DNA from: Megalobrama amblycephala
Lineage: Eukaryota; Chordata; Actinopteri; Cypriniformes; Xenocyprididae
Direction: 5' to 3'
DNA: 64,000 nt
Assembly (NCBI RefSeq): GCF_018812025.1
Contig: NC_063045.1
Span: 13,203,112 to 13,267,111 of the forward strand
In this document: positions 52,474 to 64,000 of the stretch, one piece after another
Position numbering within the stretch: position 1 is the first letter of the stretch
Layout: each line of letters starts with the position of its first letter
The notes under the pieces: model-generated
Told to the model about the DNA's origin: nothing
What the model saw: the letters and a program-made list of their open reading frames with translations, nothing else
Databases searched by the model: none
Position numbers and translations under genes: made by a program

Positions 52474-55458
52474 TTGCTTTATTTTAAAATAATCATAATC
52501 AGACTATAGTTAATTTTTTATTGATTACATGGTTACATATTAATCATATAATGGCAGTAAATCATTCTTAATTTGTTGATTTTTTTTTTATTATTTTAAA
52601 TTTATTTTACATTTTTTTGTAATTATTAGCTTTTTATTAAATTCACAAACCCCCTGCAGTTCCTTGATGAAACCCTGATGTAATGTAATATTTAATGCAC
52701 TTCATGTTGTTAATACAAAGAATGGAATATATTTTCTTTCTCTTTGTATTTTTATATCAGTATGTAACAAGATTATCCTATTCATTTGAATGTGATAAAT
52801 GAGTTAGGTCAAAAGTAATCTAAGAGTACGGTCCGGTTATATTACCTAAAATGGTAATGTAATGGATTAGATGTAATTTGGAATCAGTAACGTACTACAA
52901 TTTGTAAGTACCAACATGGCATATTTGTGTATAAACATTTGATATTGAACATCTTTAAAAGAGCAAATTCACACATTCCATATCTTAACTGGAATGTTTT
53001 AGTGGTGTACTACAGATTAGTAAATTCGCTCAATTTTGTACACACTAAAAACATACACATTCAAGTAGCTAAGCTTGTCCTGCACTTTACCTTGACCACT
53101 CTTTTGACACAAGCTCATATTCTTCTAACGCACCGATTATGGCTTTGCGGTCGTCTCATATGTAAATATTTGCCCCCCAAAACGATCATTAGCGGTGGGT
53201 TATGAATCACAAAACTCGTTAAGAGGGAGAGTAAATAAACAGCAGCGAGACCAGGTGGAGGAATGCGTGCGCGTGTGCACAAGAGTCTATATTTCAGTCA
53301 CCACACCAGGACTGCTGTACCAACACACCCTCACCCAACTACCTGAGAGTATTTTTCTTGTTCAGGGCAGTAAAATGTGTCTGGGAGGAAGTCATTAAGA
53401 TGATGTGTTATCTGAGCTCCAGATGAGTTTGGGGTGTTTAACTGACCGTCTGATTACATCTACACATATGCAGGCTTTGTTGCCTTGAGATATTTTATAT
53501 CCTCTGCAAAAACATTTCCTAAATTATGATCCATTTATCACCAAAACCAACAAACTTCTAGGTGACCCTATGACCCCCTGTTGTGGTTGTTTGCTCTGTG
53601 TAAGTGCTTCTTGAATGTGCTTAGGACATTTAAACAGCAGAGTAAGATCTCTAGGAGTTCTTCTTTAACAAATCCAATACAAAAGCCATGAGACCCTTCA
53701 CCCTGCGAGTTGGCATTTAAAGCCATCATGACAGGGGTCAGGATAGTGTTAAGGCAAACCACAATCCCTCAAATGTGTTTGTTGGTGTGACAAAAAACAA
53801 ACATTTACTTGAACACAAAAGCTACTCCATCTCGAAGGCAGCTGCAGTGAAGAGTTTACAAAGGCTTTGGGAGAGCATGGTGGTCTTGGAGGCATCTCTC
53901 TCTCTCTCTTTCTTTCCTGCTTTCTCTCATATTGATCAGGATCACCTTGTTATTTCATCTGCCAGTCAGTTGTTCGTTCAGTCTTGGGTGTGATTCCGTC
54001 ATTGCATTAGCTCAAATGGTCAATTTTAAGATGGAAAATACAAATAACACAAGCTTCTGTTAGGTGTACAAGGTTTCCAGTAGGTCATTTACAGCTATTA
54101 GCTGGCTAAGGAGGTTGATCTGCTAGACTAGCAGGTCTAAAGTGAACCTAGTGAACCATTTGGTCAAGTTTATTAGAGATGCTAGAATGCCCTTGGCTAA
54201 GCTTCTAGGGATCTATGGACCTTGTCCTAAATGGCACACTTCATGTGGACTGTAGCCAAGTCCATGATTACCATAATCCATAGGGTATCTTATTTGTCAT
54301 TTTATGATTAAGAACACTGTAAACCCTTGCTGTTAAAAAATGGCCAAATTCTGACAATAGCATACCATTGTCCATTAAAACGGTAATATACCGTAGAAAA
54401 CTACAACTGACTTCAGCCACACTGAGTGTGAAACCAGTTCACAAACCAGTTTGACATTATGTCTTTCATACAGGTACAGAAGTTCTTGTTGAGAATTAAC
54501 GGATTTGGATGTTGATGTTTTATTGAAAATAATAAAGTTTGTAGTCACCATCATGGTGACCAGTGTCTGCTTTAGTTGGACTCTTGACTCGTTAACATTA
54601 GTTTTCTCTGGAGTGTTCATAAAGCACATTTGTTATGGCAAGAAAAAGCCAAGAAGAAGCTGTTTTGGGCTGTTGTGATGATGCTGTAATCATCTTGCAC
54701 TTGCTGAGGGTGGCATTTGGGATGGGACATTGGTTAACCAACTATGAGCAACAGCCCAGCTACCAATTGTTTTGAACTGTGCCATTCCCACTTCTTCTCT
54801 CCATCCCCCTTCCTTTTTTCAGTTTTATTCCCGGTCGTCTTCTCAGTAGGAGCATTCCTGCAGATTTAATGACACTTGTCGTGAGACAGTGGGTCAGGGA
54901 GGGTTGGAAGGACATTTTGTGATGAAAGTCAGGATTGAGAGAGACAGGGGGATGGGGTCAGTGGTCAATCTACCCCTGCACTCTGGCCTCTGTCACCCCC
55001 TTCTCCACGCCGTTGAGTTTATCTGTCAGCAGATGGCTAACCCACCCGCATGCTGTTGATTCAGGCAAAGACACAAAACAAACGGAGAATTCACCTCGGG
55101 CTTAGACCTGCTCACCCGTGAATGTGTCATTCACCTACGGCTCCCAAAGGGCACCATAAACCCTCCTGCCATGTCCACGCTTTGGTGACATATTGTCGCA
55201 TGGACTGCTGGGTAGTAGACTAATGTTAGTTACATACCAATTTAGGATTTGCTAGGGCAGTTTGGGGTGATTCTGAGCACTCTTTTGAACCATCAAATGG
55301 CAAACGGGAATCCCTATACAGTCTCGTGGACTTTACGGATACACAATCTGCCATGAGTATGCAAGTTTGCATTTAGTGCTTTATTTGAGAAAGGGTCAAT
55401 ATCTCTCTGGTCGTATTCCAAATGCTGAACTTGTGGTATTCTTCTCGATCTTTTGGTT
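52474..55458. other. no gene identified
   Basis: AT-rich, low repeat content after 52800. 54830-55200 is somewhat richer in G+C but has no splice-bounded frame. Confidence 0.45.
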
Positions 55459-55466
55459 ATGTTATG

Positions 55467-55637
55467 CAGTCCAGTCCTTCTCCTGGAGGGCCACTTTCCT
55501 GCACAGTTTAGTTCCAACACACTAAAGTTTCTAGTGATCCCAAAGACCCTGATTAGCTGGTTCAGGTGTGTTTAATTAGGGCTGGAGCTAAACACTGATG
55601 GAAGGTGGCCCTCCAGGAACAGGACTGGACACCCCTG
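55467..55637. mobile_element. 171-bp hAT MITE
   Basis: Arms 'ctcctggagggccacttt' and 'ggtggccctccaggaaca', ends 'cagtccagtcctt' / 'aggactggacacccctg'. Flanking 8-mers ATGTTATG and ATGTAATG differ at one base, an aged target duplication. Confidence 0.88.
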
Positions 55638-56529
55638 ATGTAATGCATATACTGTCTGCAAAAAGATACATCTACGGTGTGTTGATCACCATGGATGTGC
55701 TTACGAGAAGGCCAAGAAACCACACATCTACATCCTACAGCCAAATCATACAGTTCTAGGGCCAGATGAGTAGGATCACTAATGATAATTAATATAAGAT
55801 CTCATCATGATAAACAGGATGTGGCTGATGAAAGAAATTAAGAATCTCTAGGCAGCTCTCTTGTGACCAGAACATTGCTAGAGAAACGTATCATGGAAAC
55901 ATTAACCTGATGGGCACAGCCAAGGTCACCATTAGTAGCTATTTTAAGGCTAACTTTATCTCTGTCATAGTTACATACTCCAGGGATTAATGAGGACTAA
56001 TCTGGCCTTGGATGGAAGGAAAAGGCGCAAGTTTGTTTTTAGATGCATTGGGAATTAATGCTGCACAAGACCAATGAGAAGCCTTTGTTTGAATGAGCGC
56101 CAAGTTATCTACTATGATGAAATAAACACCTAAAAATGATGTCTGGACTATTAGATGCCCATGTTTAGCAGAAATAGCTTGTGAAAATGGACCAATACTC
56201 TAAGGATGCATAACTCATGTTTACCAACTGCAAAGAAAATCAATTAGAGAGGAATCTTTGCCTAGATGGATGGTAGTTTACCTCACACAGAGTTCAAGTT
56301 TGCCAACCTCTACAGCTCCTTTAGGGAAGAGACAACTGTGTTTAGTTCCAGAAAATTTGTGGGGGACAAAGAATGTCACTCAGAGGGCTCATAAAATGGG
56401 ATGGAAGTAGCTGAGTAAGGAATTTAGAATGGAAAAGTCTCCCATTTCCCAAATGTGTTTCACGTGAGATCTGATAAAAATTTGGTGATTTTGATGACAA
56501 TTGTTTGTATAATTAGATTAATTGTAAGA

Positions 56530-56817
56530 TATTACTATTTATTCACCCTCATGTCATTCCAAACCTGTATGACTTAATTTCTTCTGAGGGACACAAAAGG
56601 TGAAATGACACTTGCACTGACAGCTCTTTTCCATGCAGTTAGGTGGTTATGGTTATGGTTAAAACTAAAGCTATCAAGATTCATAAATTATACAAAAGCA
56701 CCATAAAAGTATCAAAAAAGTAGTCCATATAACTCATACATTACATTCCAAGACATCAAGACATGAGGTGAGTAAATAATGATGGGATTTTCATTTTTAG
56801 GTGAACTAATACTTTAA
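56530..56817. repeat. common cyprinid repeat, fold-back form
   Basis: 'ttcaccctcatgtcattccaaacctgtatgac' at the left, 'gaggtgagtaaataatgatggg' and 'ggtgaactaatactttaa' at the right. Confidence 0.85.
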
Positions 56818-56874
56818 GGGCAAGATTATGTCTTAAGTATTTACGCTGACGTCATTTAAAAGCACAGACAGGAA

Positions 56875-57087
56875 CTATGGTGGTATGTCCTGGTGAGCCT
56901 CTTGTGTTTCTCTTGTTGATTTTGCTTTGTTGGTTTCCAATGAAGCAACCACTTCACCATCTGCTCCTGCATTCAGAGGAACATGAGCCCTGAAGTCCGA
57001 CCCTAGAGCCTGGGATGTGGGGTCGTAGAGGACGTTGCTGGACAATGGTTCGGCCAAATGACCTTCTCTCACTTCAAAAAAAGCCAC
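56875..57087 (-). CDS. weak candidate exon or ORF, unrecognised
   Basis: About 70 codons open on the minus strand (VAFFEVREGHLAEPL, then PTSQALGSDFRAHVPLNAG), richer in G+C than its surroundings and ending with TAG. There is no ATG at the start; it would need the acceptor 'gagtccag' just upstream, which lacks a pyrimidine tract. No family recognised. Confidence 0.18.
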   Translation of the reverse strand: MAFFEVREGHLAEPLSSNVLYDPTSQALGSDFRAHVPLNAGADGEVVASLETNKAKSTRETQEAHQDIPP

Positions 57088-57587
57088 AGCTCCAACAGCC
57101 TGGACTCATCTCCTAATGGCCTCACCTCTATTACTAGATGAAAAAGCCCTCGCCAGTGCTTGTTCATCAAACCGTATCCAAGACACATAGGAAAATTCAA
57201 AAGAATAGACTAGAGGAATTCATGCAAACAATGGCGAATTAAAAAAAAAAATGTTTATACAAATTAGCGAAAATAGCCTCACTGGAGACACATTTGATGA
57301 TACCTCAGAGATACAGTGGGTCTACAGACAGAGACAAAAGAAGTGTGGGAGATACAATAGATTGTTTAAAAAACAATATCCTTTTAAATTTGCTGGCATG
57401 ATTTGCTTCTCCTAATGAGAACACATTCGGACAGTCCGAATGGACGAGAACAAATAGTCTTTATCTGAATCTGTTACTGAACATCTGTTTGGAATAGTGT
57501 TGGGAAATGTGTTGGGAAAACATTAAAAGTTGTTCAACTACAGTCAAGTTACCCTAGAAACTAAAACTAGGGTATATATATAAACTA

Positions 57588-57897
57588 CACTCTAAAAAAT
57601 GCTGGGTTAAAAAACAACCCAAGTTGGGTTAAATATGGACAAACCCAGCAGGTTGGGTTAAAGGGCACCTATTATGCCCTCTTTCACAAGATGTAATATA
57701 AGTCTCTGGTCTGGTCAAGTTTCAGCTCAAATTTCAAAAATTTGCCCCTATTTGGGGGTGAGCAAAAACATGCCTTTTACTATATTACTATATTGCTGAC
57801 TAAAAAAATAAATCCAAAATTGGTTGAAAAAAATGGCTGGGTGAAAACAACCCAATCCCTGGGTTTGTCCATATTTAACCCAGCATTTTTTAGAGTG
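57588..57897. mobile_element. TA-flanked MITE with CACTCTAAAAAATGCTGGG ends
   Basis: Inverted ends are perfect for about 20 bases and each is flanked by TA. The inner 'ttaaatatggacaaaccca' is also inverted. A fragment of the TTAA family of 29343 sits inside at 57661-57740. Confidence 0.88.
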
Positions 57898-57904
57898 TAT
57901 ATAT

Positions 57905-58125
57905 GAAGACTTCAGATGCAAAAGCCTCTAAGTGCCGTCTGAAATTTTCTTCGAAAATAAGCATTTTTATCAAGCTCGTATGTTTATTTTCAGTTATTTC
58001 ACTTTAATGGTAATGAAAATACCCTATTAATTGCCATTAAAGTGGAATTACTGAACCTACACATACGAGCTTGATAAAAATGCTTATTTTAGAAGAAAAT
58101 TTCAGACGGCAGTCTTCATATATAT
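57905..58125. repeat. near-perfect hairpin of about 220 bp
   Basis: 'aagcatttttatcaagctcgtatg' (about 57960) pairs with 'catacgagcttgataaaaatgctt' (about 58063); outer 'gccgtctgaaattttctt' pairs with 'aagaaaatttcagacggc'. Immediately adjoins the previous MITE. Confidence 0.93.
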
Positions 58126-58139
58126 ATATATATATATAA

Positions 58140-59400
58140 AGATAATTCTCCTTTTAAGCTTCAGAATATTATATTTAAATAAATAAAATGCACACAAAAA
58201 TTTAAAAAAAGATTTAAAAATATATTAATTAGACAGGGAGTGAGAGTTTTACAGTTGTATTGACCATCTGGGATCCATCTTTAAAGTAGCCTCAATCAAA
58301 CGTAAATCACTCCTCTTGTTATCCGGCTGTCGGCTCGAGAGTGGATCATGTTTTCAGTGTTTTCTCAGAAACGGCAGGTGTTGAGAGGGTGACACTTTAA
58401 CGATGCTAAGAAGTGCCCATTACACAAAAAAAAAAAAAAATGTACTGAGAACCAGCCAGCATCAGTTAAATTACCAACAGACCCAGGAATCACAAAAGTA
58501 ATTGGTGTTCAACATAGAAAAATAACTCTAGGCAGGAACAGAATGATTACATCTAAACTAATTTGACGGCATCATTCTTCAGCATTTTGCACTCATTAAC
58601 ATCTCTTCTTCAGATTTTAGTTCCCTACTAAAAAACACAACATATAGCTCAGTTTCAGACTTGCACAACTGCATTTACCTCTAAAACAGCCCCAATAGTG
58701 TCTGAATGCATGTCGCTGCAAAGTAACACTCAAAATACAAAATGGCTGCCAAGTTTTGAAGAAAACAACATGATCAAAAAAAGTATTGCTTTGTGTCATT
58801 GTGAAATAAAAAAATCTGAAAATGCCCAAATATCACAGCAATAAGCATGCAGTGGATTTTTCTGCAATTTGATTTGAAGACTCAGATACAAAGAAGAAAA
58901 TTGCTGGTTTAAATCTCAGACAATTTTGGCTTGACTGACAATTTGATGCTGCTTAAAGGCGCCTCACTGTTCTGTTCAAACAAAATGAACACCTTAAACA
59001 TCCTTTTCATTTAAGTCGAGTGCAATCATTGTCCATAATTACGCATGTAATGCTGCTAAGGGTTAAATGACTGAAACATTGTATAGATCACTTGTCGCTT
59101 CATGCGGAGAGGTAGAGAGCAGTCGTGATTGTGTTCAGTGTTCTGCTCTAATGAACATGCAGCACCTGCTTCCAATTGCGGCTTCTTGGCTGAGCAGGAG
59201 GAAGTTCCTCCTCTCCGATTATATCACAGAAATGTGCTTTTAATGTTTCTGTCCTCTATTTCAGTGCTGAGAGGGTAATGTAATGCTCCGTAATGAGCCT
59301 CATTTTTCTTTGTTTGATTAAGGGAGGACAGAAAAAGCACTTCAGAGTCCCTAAAAATAATTTTAATAGGAAGTTTTCTGACCCATTATTAGTCTAGCTG
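58140..59400. other. no gene seen
   Basis: Unique AT-rich sequence; the only frame of note (58617-58829, minus) lacks coding character. Confidence 0.45.
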
Positions 59401-59404
59401 TGTC

Positions 59405-60125
59405 AACAATATTATATTATATTATATTATATTATATTATATTATATTATATTATATAGTTTTTTTCCTACATTTTGTTGACATTTTTTGCTGATATAAA
59501 TTTAGAAGTTATAATTAATATAATAGCCTAAATTAATCATAAAAAGTAAACATTTCTGAAAATATTCTATTCTATTCTATTCTATTCTATTCTATTCTAT
59601 TCTATTCTATTCTATCTAAATTTATTTCCAAAAATATCAACGAATTTAGGAAAAAATAATATTATTATATTATATTATATTATATTATATTATATTATAT
59701 TATATTATATTATATTATATTATATTATAAGTATTTTTTCCCAATTCGTTGATATTTTTGGTAATACATTTAGACATAATAGAACACAATAGAATTTTTC
59801 ACGTATGCGTTGACTTTTTATGATTAATTTAGGATTATATTAAATTATATATTATATTATATTATATTATATTATATTATATTATATTATATTATATTAT
59901 ATTATATTATATTATATTATATTATATTATATTATATTATTAGTATTTTTTTCCCAATTCGTTGATATTTTTGGTAATACATTTAGACATAATAGAACAC
60001 AATAGAATTTTTCAGGTATGCGTTGACTTTTTATGATTAATTTAGTATTATATTATATTATATTATATTATATTATATTATATTATATTATATTATATTA
60101 TATTATATTATATTATATTATTAGT
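59405..60125. repeat. (ATATT)n arrays with a higher-order ~210-bp repeat
   Basis: Pure pentamer tracts at 59410-59456, 59660-59728, 59855-59940 and 60045-60120, plus (TTCTA)n at 59565-59613. The spacer 59730-59845 is almost identical to 59941-60047. Older copies lie at 59456-59560, 60120-60180 and, inverted, at 59620-59655. Confidence 0.93.
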
Positions 60126-60129
60126 AGTA

Positions 60130-61505
60130 TTTCTTCCTAAATGTTGACATTATTCATAATAAATGTATAAATAATAGAATATAATAATATTTCCAAAATC
60201 TATTGATTTCTTGTGATTTTTAAGAAATGTATGGATATTATATTGGTATTTTTTTCCTAAATAATATGAAATTTTTTGGTAATCTAGATATAATATAATA
60301 AAATATGCAGTATCTGCTGTACTCTGTTTATGCACATTTGTTTTGTGTTTGTCAAAAATGCAGCATGTTGCATGTTTCCTGTTCATCCTCCATTTTATAA
60401 TGTTATCTTAGCTTTTGCAACCTCCTACTCAGCATTTAAAATTTACTGTCAATTAAAACTGACTGTGGTTGCTACGTTTCCACCAACAAAGAGCAAAACA
60501 CAAGCCGAGACATGCGCTTACCCTGCTGGAGAACTAAACCTGATGTCATGCGCCCTGTCTCGGCCTGCCACGATCTTTACTGACTGTCAGTCAAGAGGGA
60601 ATCTCAGGACAACATTCTCCAAATTACTTACTCAGATCCCTTTATTGTCACTGATGGCTCATAATCAGCGTATTTAGTGTCACTTCTTTGTCACATAAGA
60701 TTTATGTTCCTTCTATGGCTCAGATTTGGAAGACCTTCAATCTTTGATGCCCTGTACTACTGAGGCCTATAATACTTGGAGAAAGCTATTCGGTAGCATT
60801 CCCTTTCCTGATTGTCTGCCTCAAGACTCCCTGGAAATATGTGATGTGAAATCTGTGTGAAAATATGTATATATACTTTAGGTCTAGATGTTGTATTCAT
60901 GACGTCTACCAGCAAGGAATAACGGGTCATACTAACCAGTGACCCTACTGCATTTCAGCCATACTGCCTCAAACAAGCAAACAATGAGCCCTATCTTCCC
61001 CCAACATCAGGATCCATGGAGATGGGGCAAAATTCAAAATATGCACTTGACAAATATGGCCGTCTGCAGAATGGAAGTGTGGGGTGGGAGTTTCTGGTGC
61101 AGAGCGTTTATGTCTTTTGTTTTATATAAAGAAGAAAAAAGCTTATTGAGGAGCTGCCAAAATCCAACACACAATGCTGCAAAGTAAACGTTCGCCATCA
61201 TTTAAAGGATCTTTTCTTTTCCTCACAAGCACAGTTTCAAAGAAACTTTAAAGAAAAGATCCATTAGGCACTTGAAGAAAAACACCAGATATAAGGCATT
61301 CGCTGATATCTGGGAAAGATCAGATCTTGTTGCATACATGAAAAGAGCAAAAACGCATTACAATTTGGCTCCAACTCTCCAATGATTTATTAACGGATTC
61401 ACTGGGAAAATCCATCATGGATCTTAAGATTTTCAGTGAAGAAGAACTTAATTTCAGTCTTTTTATCACACAAAAATATCACACGACTTCGGAAGACTTA
61501 TAATA
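60130..61505. other. no gene identified
   Basis: A 115-codon + frame at 60330-60677 has no recognised motif, no splice context and ordinary composition. Confidence 0.45.
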
Positions 61506-61507
61506 TA

Positions 61508-62650
61508 CAACCTGAATAGTTGGGACGTTTTCTAAATTTGCATAAAATGAAAACTAAATGACATGTGTGAAGACGTCATTGAGGTTATGAGTTTCTGGAG
61601 TTTTGGTGTTGGAATTTGGTCCCATTCTTGCCTGATATAGGTTTCCAGCTGGTTCGTGGTCGTCTTTGACGTATTTTTCATTTAATGATGCTCTAAAACC
61701 TTTATATACCCTTCAGCATTCATAGTGCCTTCCAAAACATGCAAGCTGCCCATACCGTATGCACTTATGCACCCCCATACCATCAAAGATGCTGGCTTTT
61801 GAACTGAAAGCTGATAACACGTGATTTCCAACAAGAATGTCAAACTTTTCCACTTTGAAACAGTCCATTTTAAATGAGCCTTGGCCCACAGGACACAACG
61901 CCGCTTCTGGACCATGTTCACATATGGCTTCCTTTTTGCATGATAGAGCTTTAGTTGGCATCTGCAGATGGCACGGCGGATTGTGTTTACCGACAGTGGT
62001 TTCTGGAAGTATTTCTGGGCCCATTTAGTAATGTCATTGACACAATCATGCCAATAAGTGATGCAGTGTCGTCTGAGGGCCCGAAGACCACGTGCATCCA
62101 ATAAAAGGTCTTCGGCCTTGTCCCTTACTCACAGAGATTTCTCCAGTTTCTCTGAATCTTTTGATGATGTTATGCACTGTAGATGATGAGATTTGCAAAG
62201 CCTTTGCAATTTGACGTTGAGGAACATTGTTTTTAAAGTATCCCACAATCTTTTTACGCACTCTTTCACAGCTTTGCCAATCTTTACTTCTGAGAGACTC
62301 TGTCTCTCTAAGACATACCTTTTATAACTAATCATGTTACAGGCCTGATATCAATTAACTTAATTTCTAGATGTTCTCCCAGCTAAATCTTTTCAAAATT
62401 TCTTGCTTTTTCAGCCATTTGTTGCCCCCGTGCCAACTTTTTTGAGACCTGTAGCAGGCATCAAATTTGAAATTAGCTCATTTTGTGCATAAAATTGTAA
62501 CATTTCTCAGTTTAAACATTTGTTATGTTATCTATATTCTATTGTGAATAAAATATTGGCTCATGTGATTTGAAAGTCTTTTAGTTTTCATTTTATTAAA
62601 TCCCAACATTTCATTTTATTTATGTCCCAACTTTTCCGGAATTCGGGTTG
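61508..62650 (-). pseudogene. decayed Tc1-like transposon with broken transposase
   Basis: Ends 'caacctgaatagttggga' and complement 'tcccaacttttccggaattc...gttg' are flanked by TA. On the minus strand, recognisable pieces in order: an N-terminal helix-turn-helix (QRQIAKALQISSSTVHNIIKRF, about 62250-62150), the second DNA-binding part (LSVNTIRRAI), the catalytic-domain piece SLMVWGCISAYGMG (about 61800), then after a deletion the C-terminal LETYIRQEWDQIP (about 61640-61600). The reading frame shifts several times. The segment with the second catalytic Asp and the Glu is missing and the first Asp motif (SDES-like) is not preserved. It cannot make active transposase. Confidence 0.9.
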
Positions 62651-62739
62651 TAGAGCAGTAGCCATATGGACCACTTTTTAATACTTTTATTTTTTTGGTG
62701 CTTTTGTGTACTTTTTGAAGCTTCAAAGCTTTAGTCCAC

Positions 62740-62965
62740 ATTTACTGTAATCAGATGGAAATGAGGAACACAAAAGAAGATATTCTGACAAATGATTCAA
62801 CTGTTTTTGTCCATTTAATGAAAGTAAATGGGGTCCAAAACAACACTGGACCACAGTGACTTTCATTGTATGGACAAAATAACACTTAAGACAAGCCATA
62901 CAGGTTTGGAACAACATGATGCTAAGTAATGATGACAGAATTTTCATTTTTGAGCGTGGCAAAAT
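62740..62965. repeat. common cyprinid repeat, fragment
   Basis: 'caggtttggaacaacatgatgctaagtaatgatgacagaattttcattttt' region and 'catttaatgaaagtaaatggggtcc' are parts of the family also at 10600 and 45100. Confidence 0.75.
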
Positions 62966-63182
62966 TTCAGATGTGTGCATTAAGCATTAAAACACAGTGT
63001 AAATGCACTCCAGAAGTCTCGACACATTTTCCTTTGGCTCACACACGTTTGTTACTCAAAGGAGTAATAAAGAAGCGAGAAAGCAGACTGAACTTAGACA
63101 AAAGTGTTCTCTCTTTGTTCAGGGCTGATCCTTGTAAACCTGGTCTGGCTGAACCGATTAGACCTGGTCTATAGGGGGTCTC

Positions 63183-63602
63183 TCATGCAGACTTGGCAGG
63201 AACCAGCTGAGACTCCAGGAGAAGTGTTAAACTGATAACTACCCCCAACACCGAGACCCCCCAGCATACACTGTTTACACAGGATGGACTTTCCCTTATC
63301 TCCTCTGCATCTGATATCTGCTTTAAACACTGGATATATCGAAACCATTCCAGTGCTTTTTCCACATTCACTTGAGCTAACATTTGTGGCGCTTTTGTTA
63401 TTTCATTTCCTCGCCTTGTTTTTAGAGCAAAACCAACTGTAGCACACCGTAAAAAGTGAAAATGTACCTTGAGAAGCAATTTGTATCTGATCAGACACTT
63501 AAAAACTACTTTTGTTGATGTAAACCAATGCAATCTGGTCAATTCAGTCATTCTAAATAATATTTTGACAAGAATAAAACCAGTAAATTTAGATGTTACC
63601 AA
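63183..63602 (-). CDS. candidate ORF with a C-terminal hydrophobic segment, unrecognised
   Basis: 139 codons on the minus strand. The last 75 look most protein-like: NVEKALEWFRYIQCLKQ, DAEEIRESPSCVNS, then a hydrophobic stretch VCWGVSVLGVVISLTLLLES before the stop. The N-terminal half is AT-rich and may be intron. It could be a terminal exon of a tail-anchored protein, or chance; no family recognised. Confidence 0.2.
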   Translation of the reverse strand: MVTSKFTGFILVKILFRMTELTRLHWFTSTKVVFKCLIRYKLLLKVHFHFLRCATVGFALKTRRGNEITKAPQMLAQVNVEKALEWFRYIQCLKQISDAEEIRESPSCVNSVCWGVSVLGVVISLTLLLESQLVPAKSA

Positions 63603-63761
63603 ATAAAGAACTTGTTTAGGTTACCTGAAACTTGACTTATTTTTTTAGACATGCCAACTTTTTACTTTACGTTTTTGCTAATTTGGATCATTATATGATT
63701 AGCCTATATGGATAACTATATAATTACATATTTTAATATATGTACAATATATATTTATAAT

Positions 63762-63767
<6 letters not shown>

Positions 63768-63852
<85 letters not shown>
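63768..63852. repeat. (AT)n microsatellite
   Basis: More than 40 dinucleotides. Confidence 0.98.
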
Positions 63853-63854
<2 letters not shown>

Positions 63855-63934
63855 GCAACAATATATTAAAAATTTATAAAATTATAATCACTATTGCAGT
63901 AGTGTGGATAATTATGCATTTACATATTTTAATT

Positions 63935-64000
63935 AGGGCTGTCAAGCGATTACAAGTTTTATCTAATTAATTACATGATGTGGTGATTAATTAATCTAAT
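63935..64000. mobile_element. start of a hAT-like 'TAGGGCTGTCAAGCGATTA' element
   Basis: 'agggctgtcaagcgatta' followed by AT-rich 'taattaatta' words, the family end also seen at 26569. It runs off the window. Confidence 0.65.

Overview
The window is vertebrate nuclear DNA, most likely from a cyprinid fish (carp/barbel/zebrafish group). It has split genes with GT-AG introns, is AT-rich, and is packed with DNA-transposon families typical of teleosts: hAT, Tc1/mariner, TTAA-type, Harbinger-like, fold-back MITEs, a CR1/L2-like LINE and the very common cyprinid 'aaagggatagttcaccc' repeat. There is no operon, CRISPR array or bacterial feature. Very little of the sequence is protein-coding.

Layout. 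Positions 271-3931 hold the last eleven coding exons of xpnpep1 (cytosolic X-prolyl aminopeptidase) on the + strand; this is the only gene identified with high confidence. Converging on it, with about 500 bp between stop codons, are three well-formed minus-strand exons (4427-7993) encoding the C-terminal part of an unrecognised membrane protein. Further minus-strand exon candidates of matching phase lie at 20465-20504 and 21892-21945, and an alternative at 44795-44902. If any is real, this gene has very large introns. A few + strand exon candidates (14906, 18723, 34823) are weaker.

The remainder is mostly repeats. 5583-6745, 26715-27590 and 51171-52107 are three related long palindromic elements. 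9051-11442 is a degenerate element carrying a 49-codon coding relic. 15934-18204 is a three-level nest: an outer fold-back repeat, a hAT copy with an 8-bp target duplication, and a second hAT copy inside that with its own 8-bp duplication. 23726-25050 and 29343-30310 are TTAA-flanked elements. 31545-32374 is a 5'-truncated LINE. 32880-34060, 35720-36990 and 59405-60125 are microsatellite arrays with higher-order structure. 50940-52470 is a Harbinger-like element with TTA duplications that contains one of the palindromes. 61508-62650 is a decayed Tc1-like transposon.

The most notable structure is in the penultimate xpnpep1 intron: a unit of about 180 bp, containing the splice acceptor and the first ~30 bases of the next exon, is tandemly repeated about 3.6 times, leaving three decoy acceptors upstream of the real one. 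No new defence-like or multi-gene system was found.
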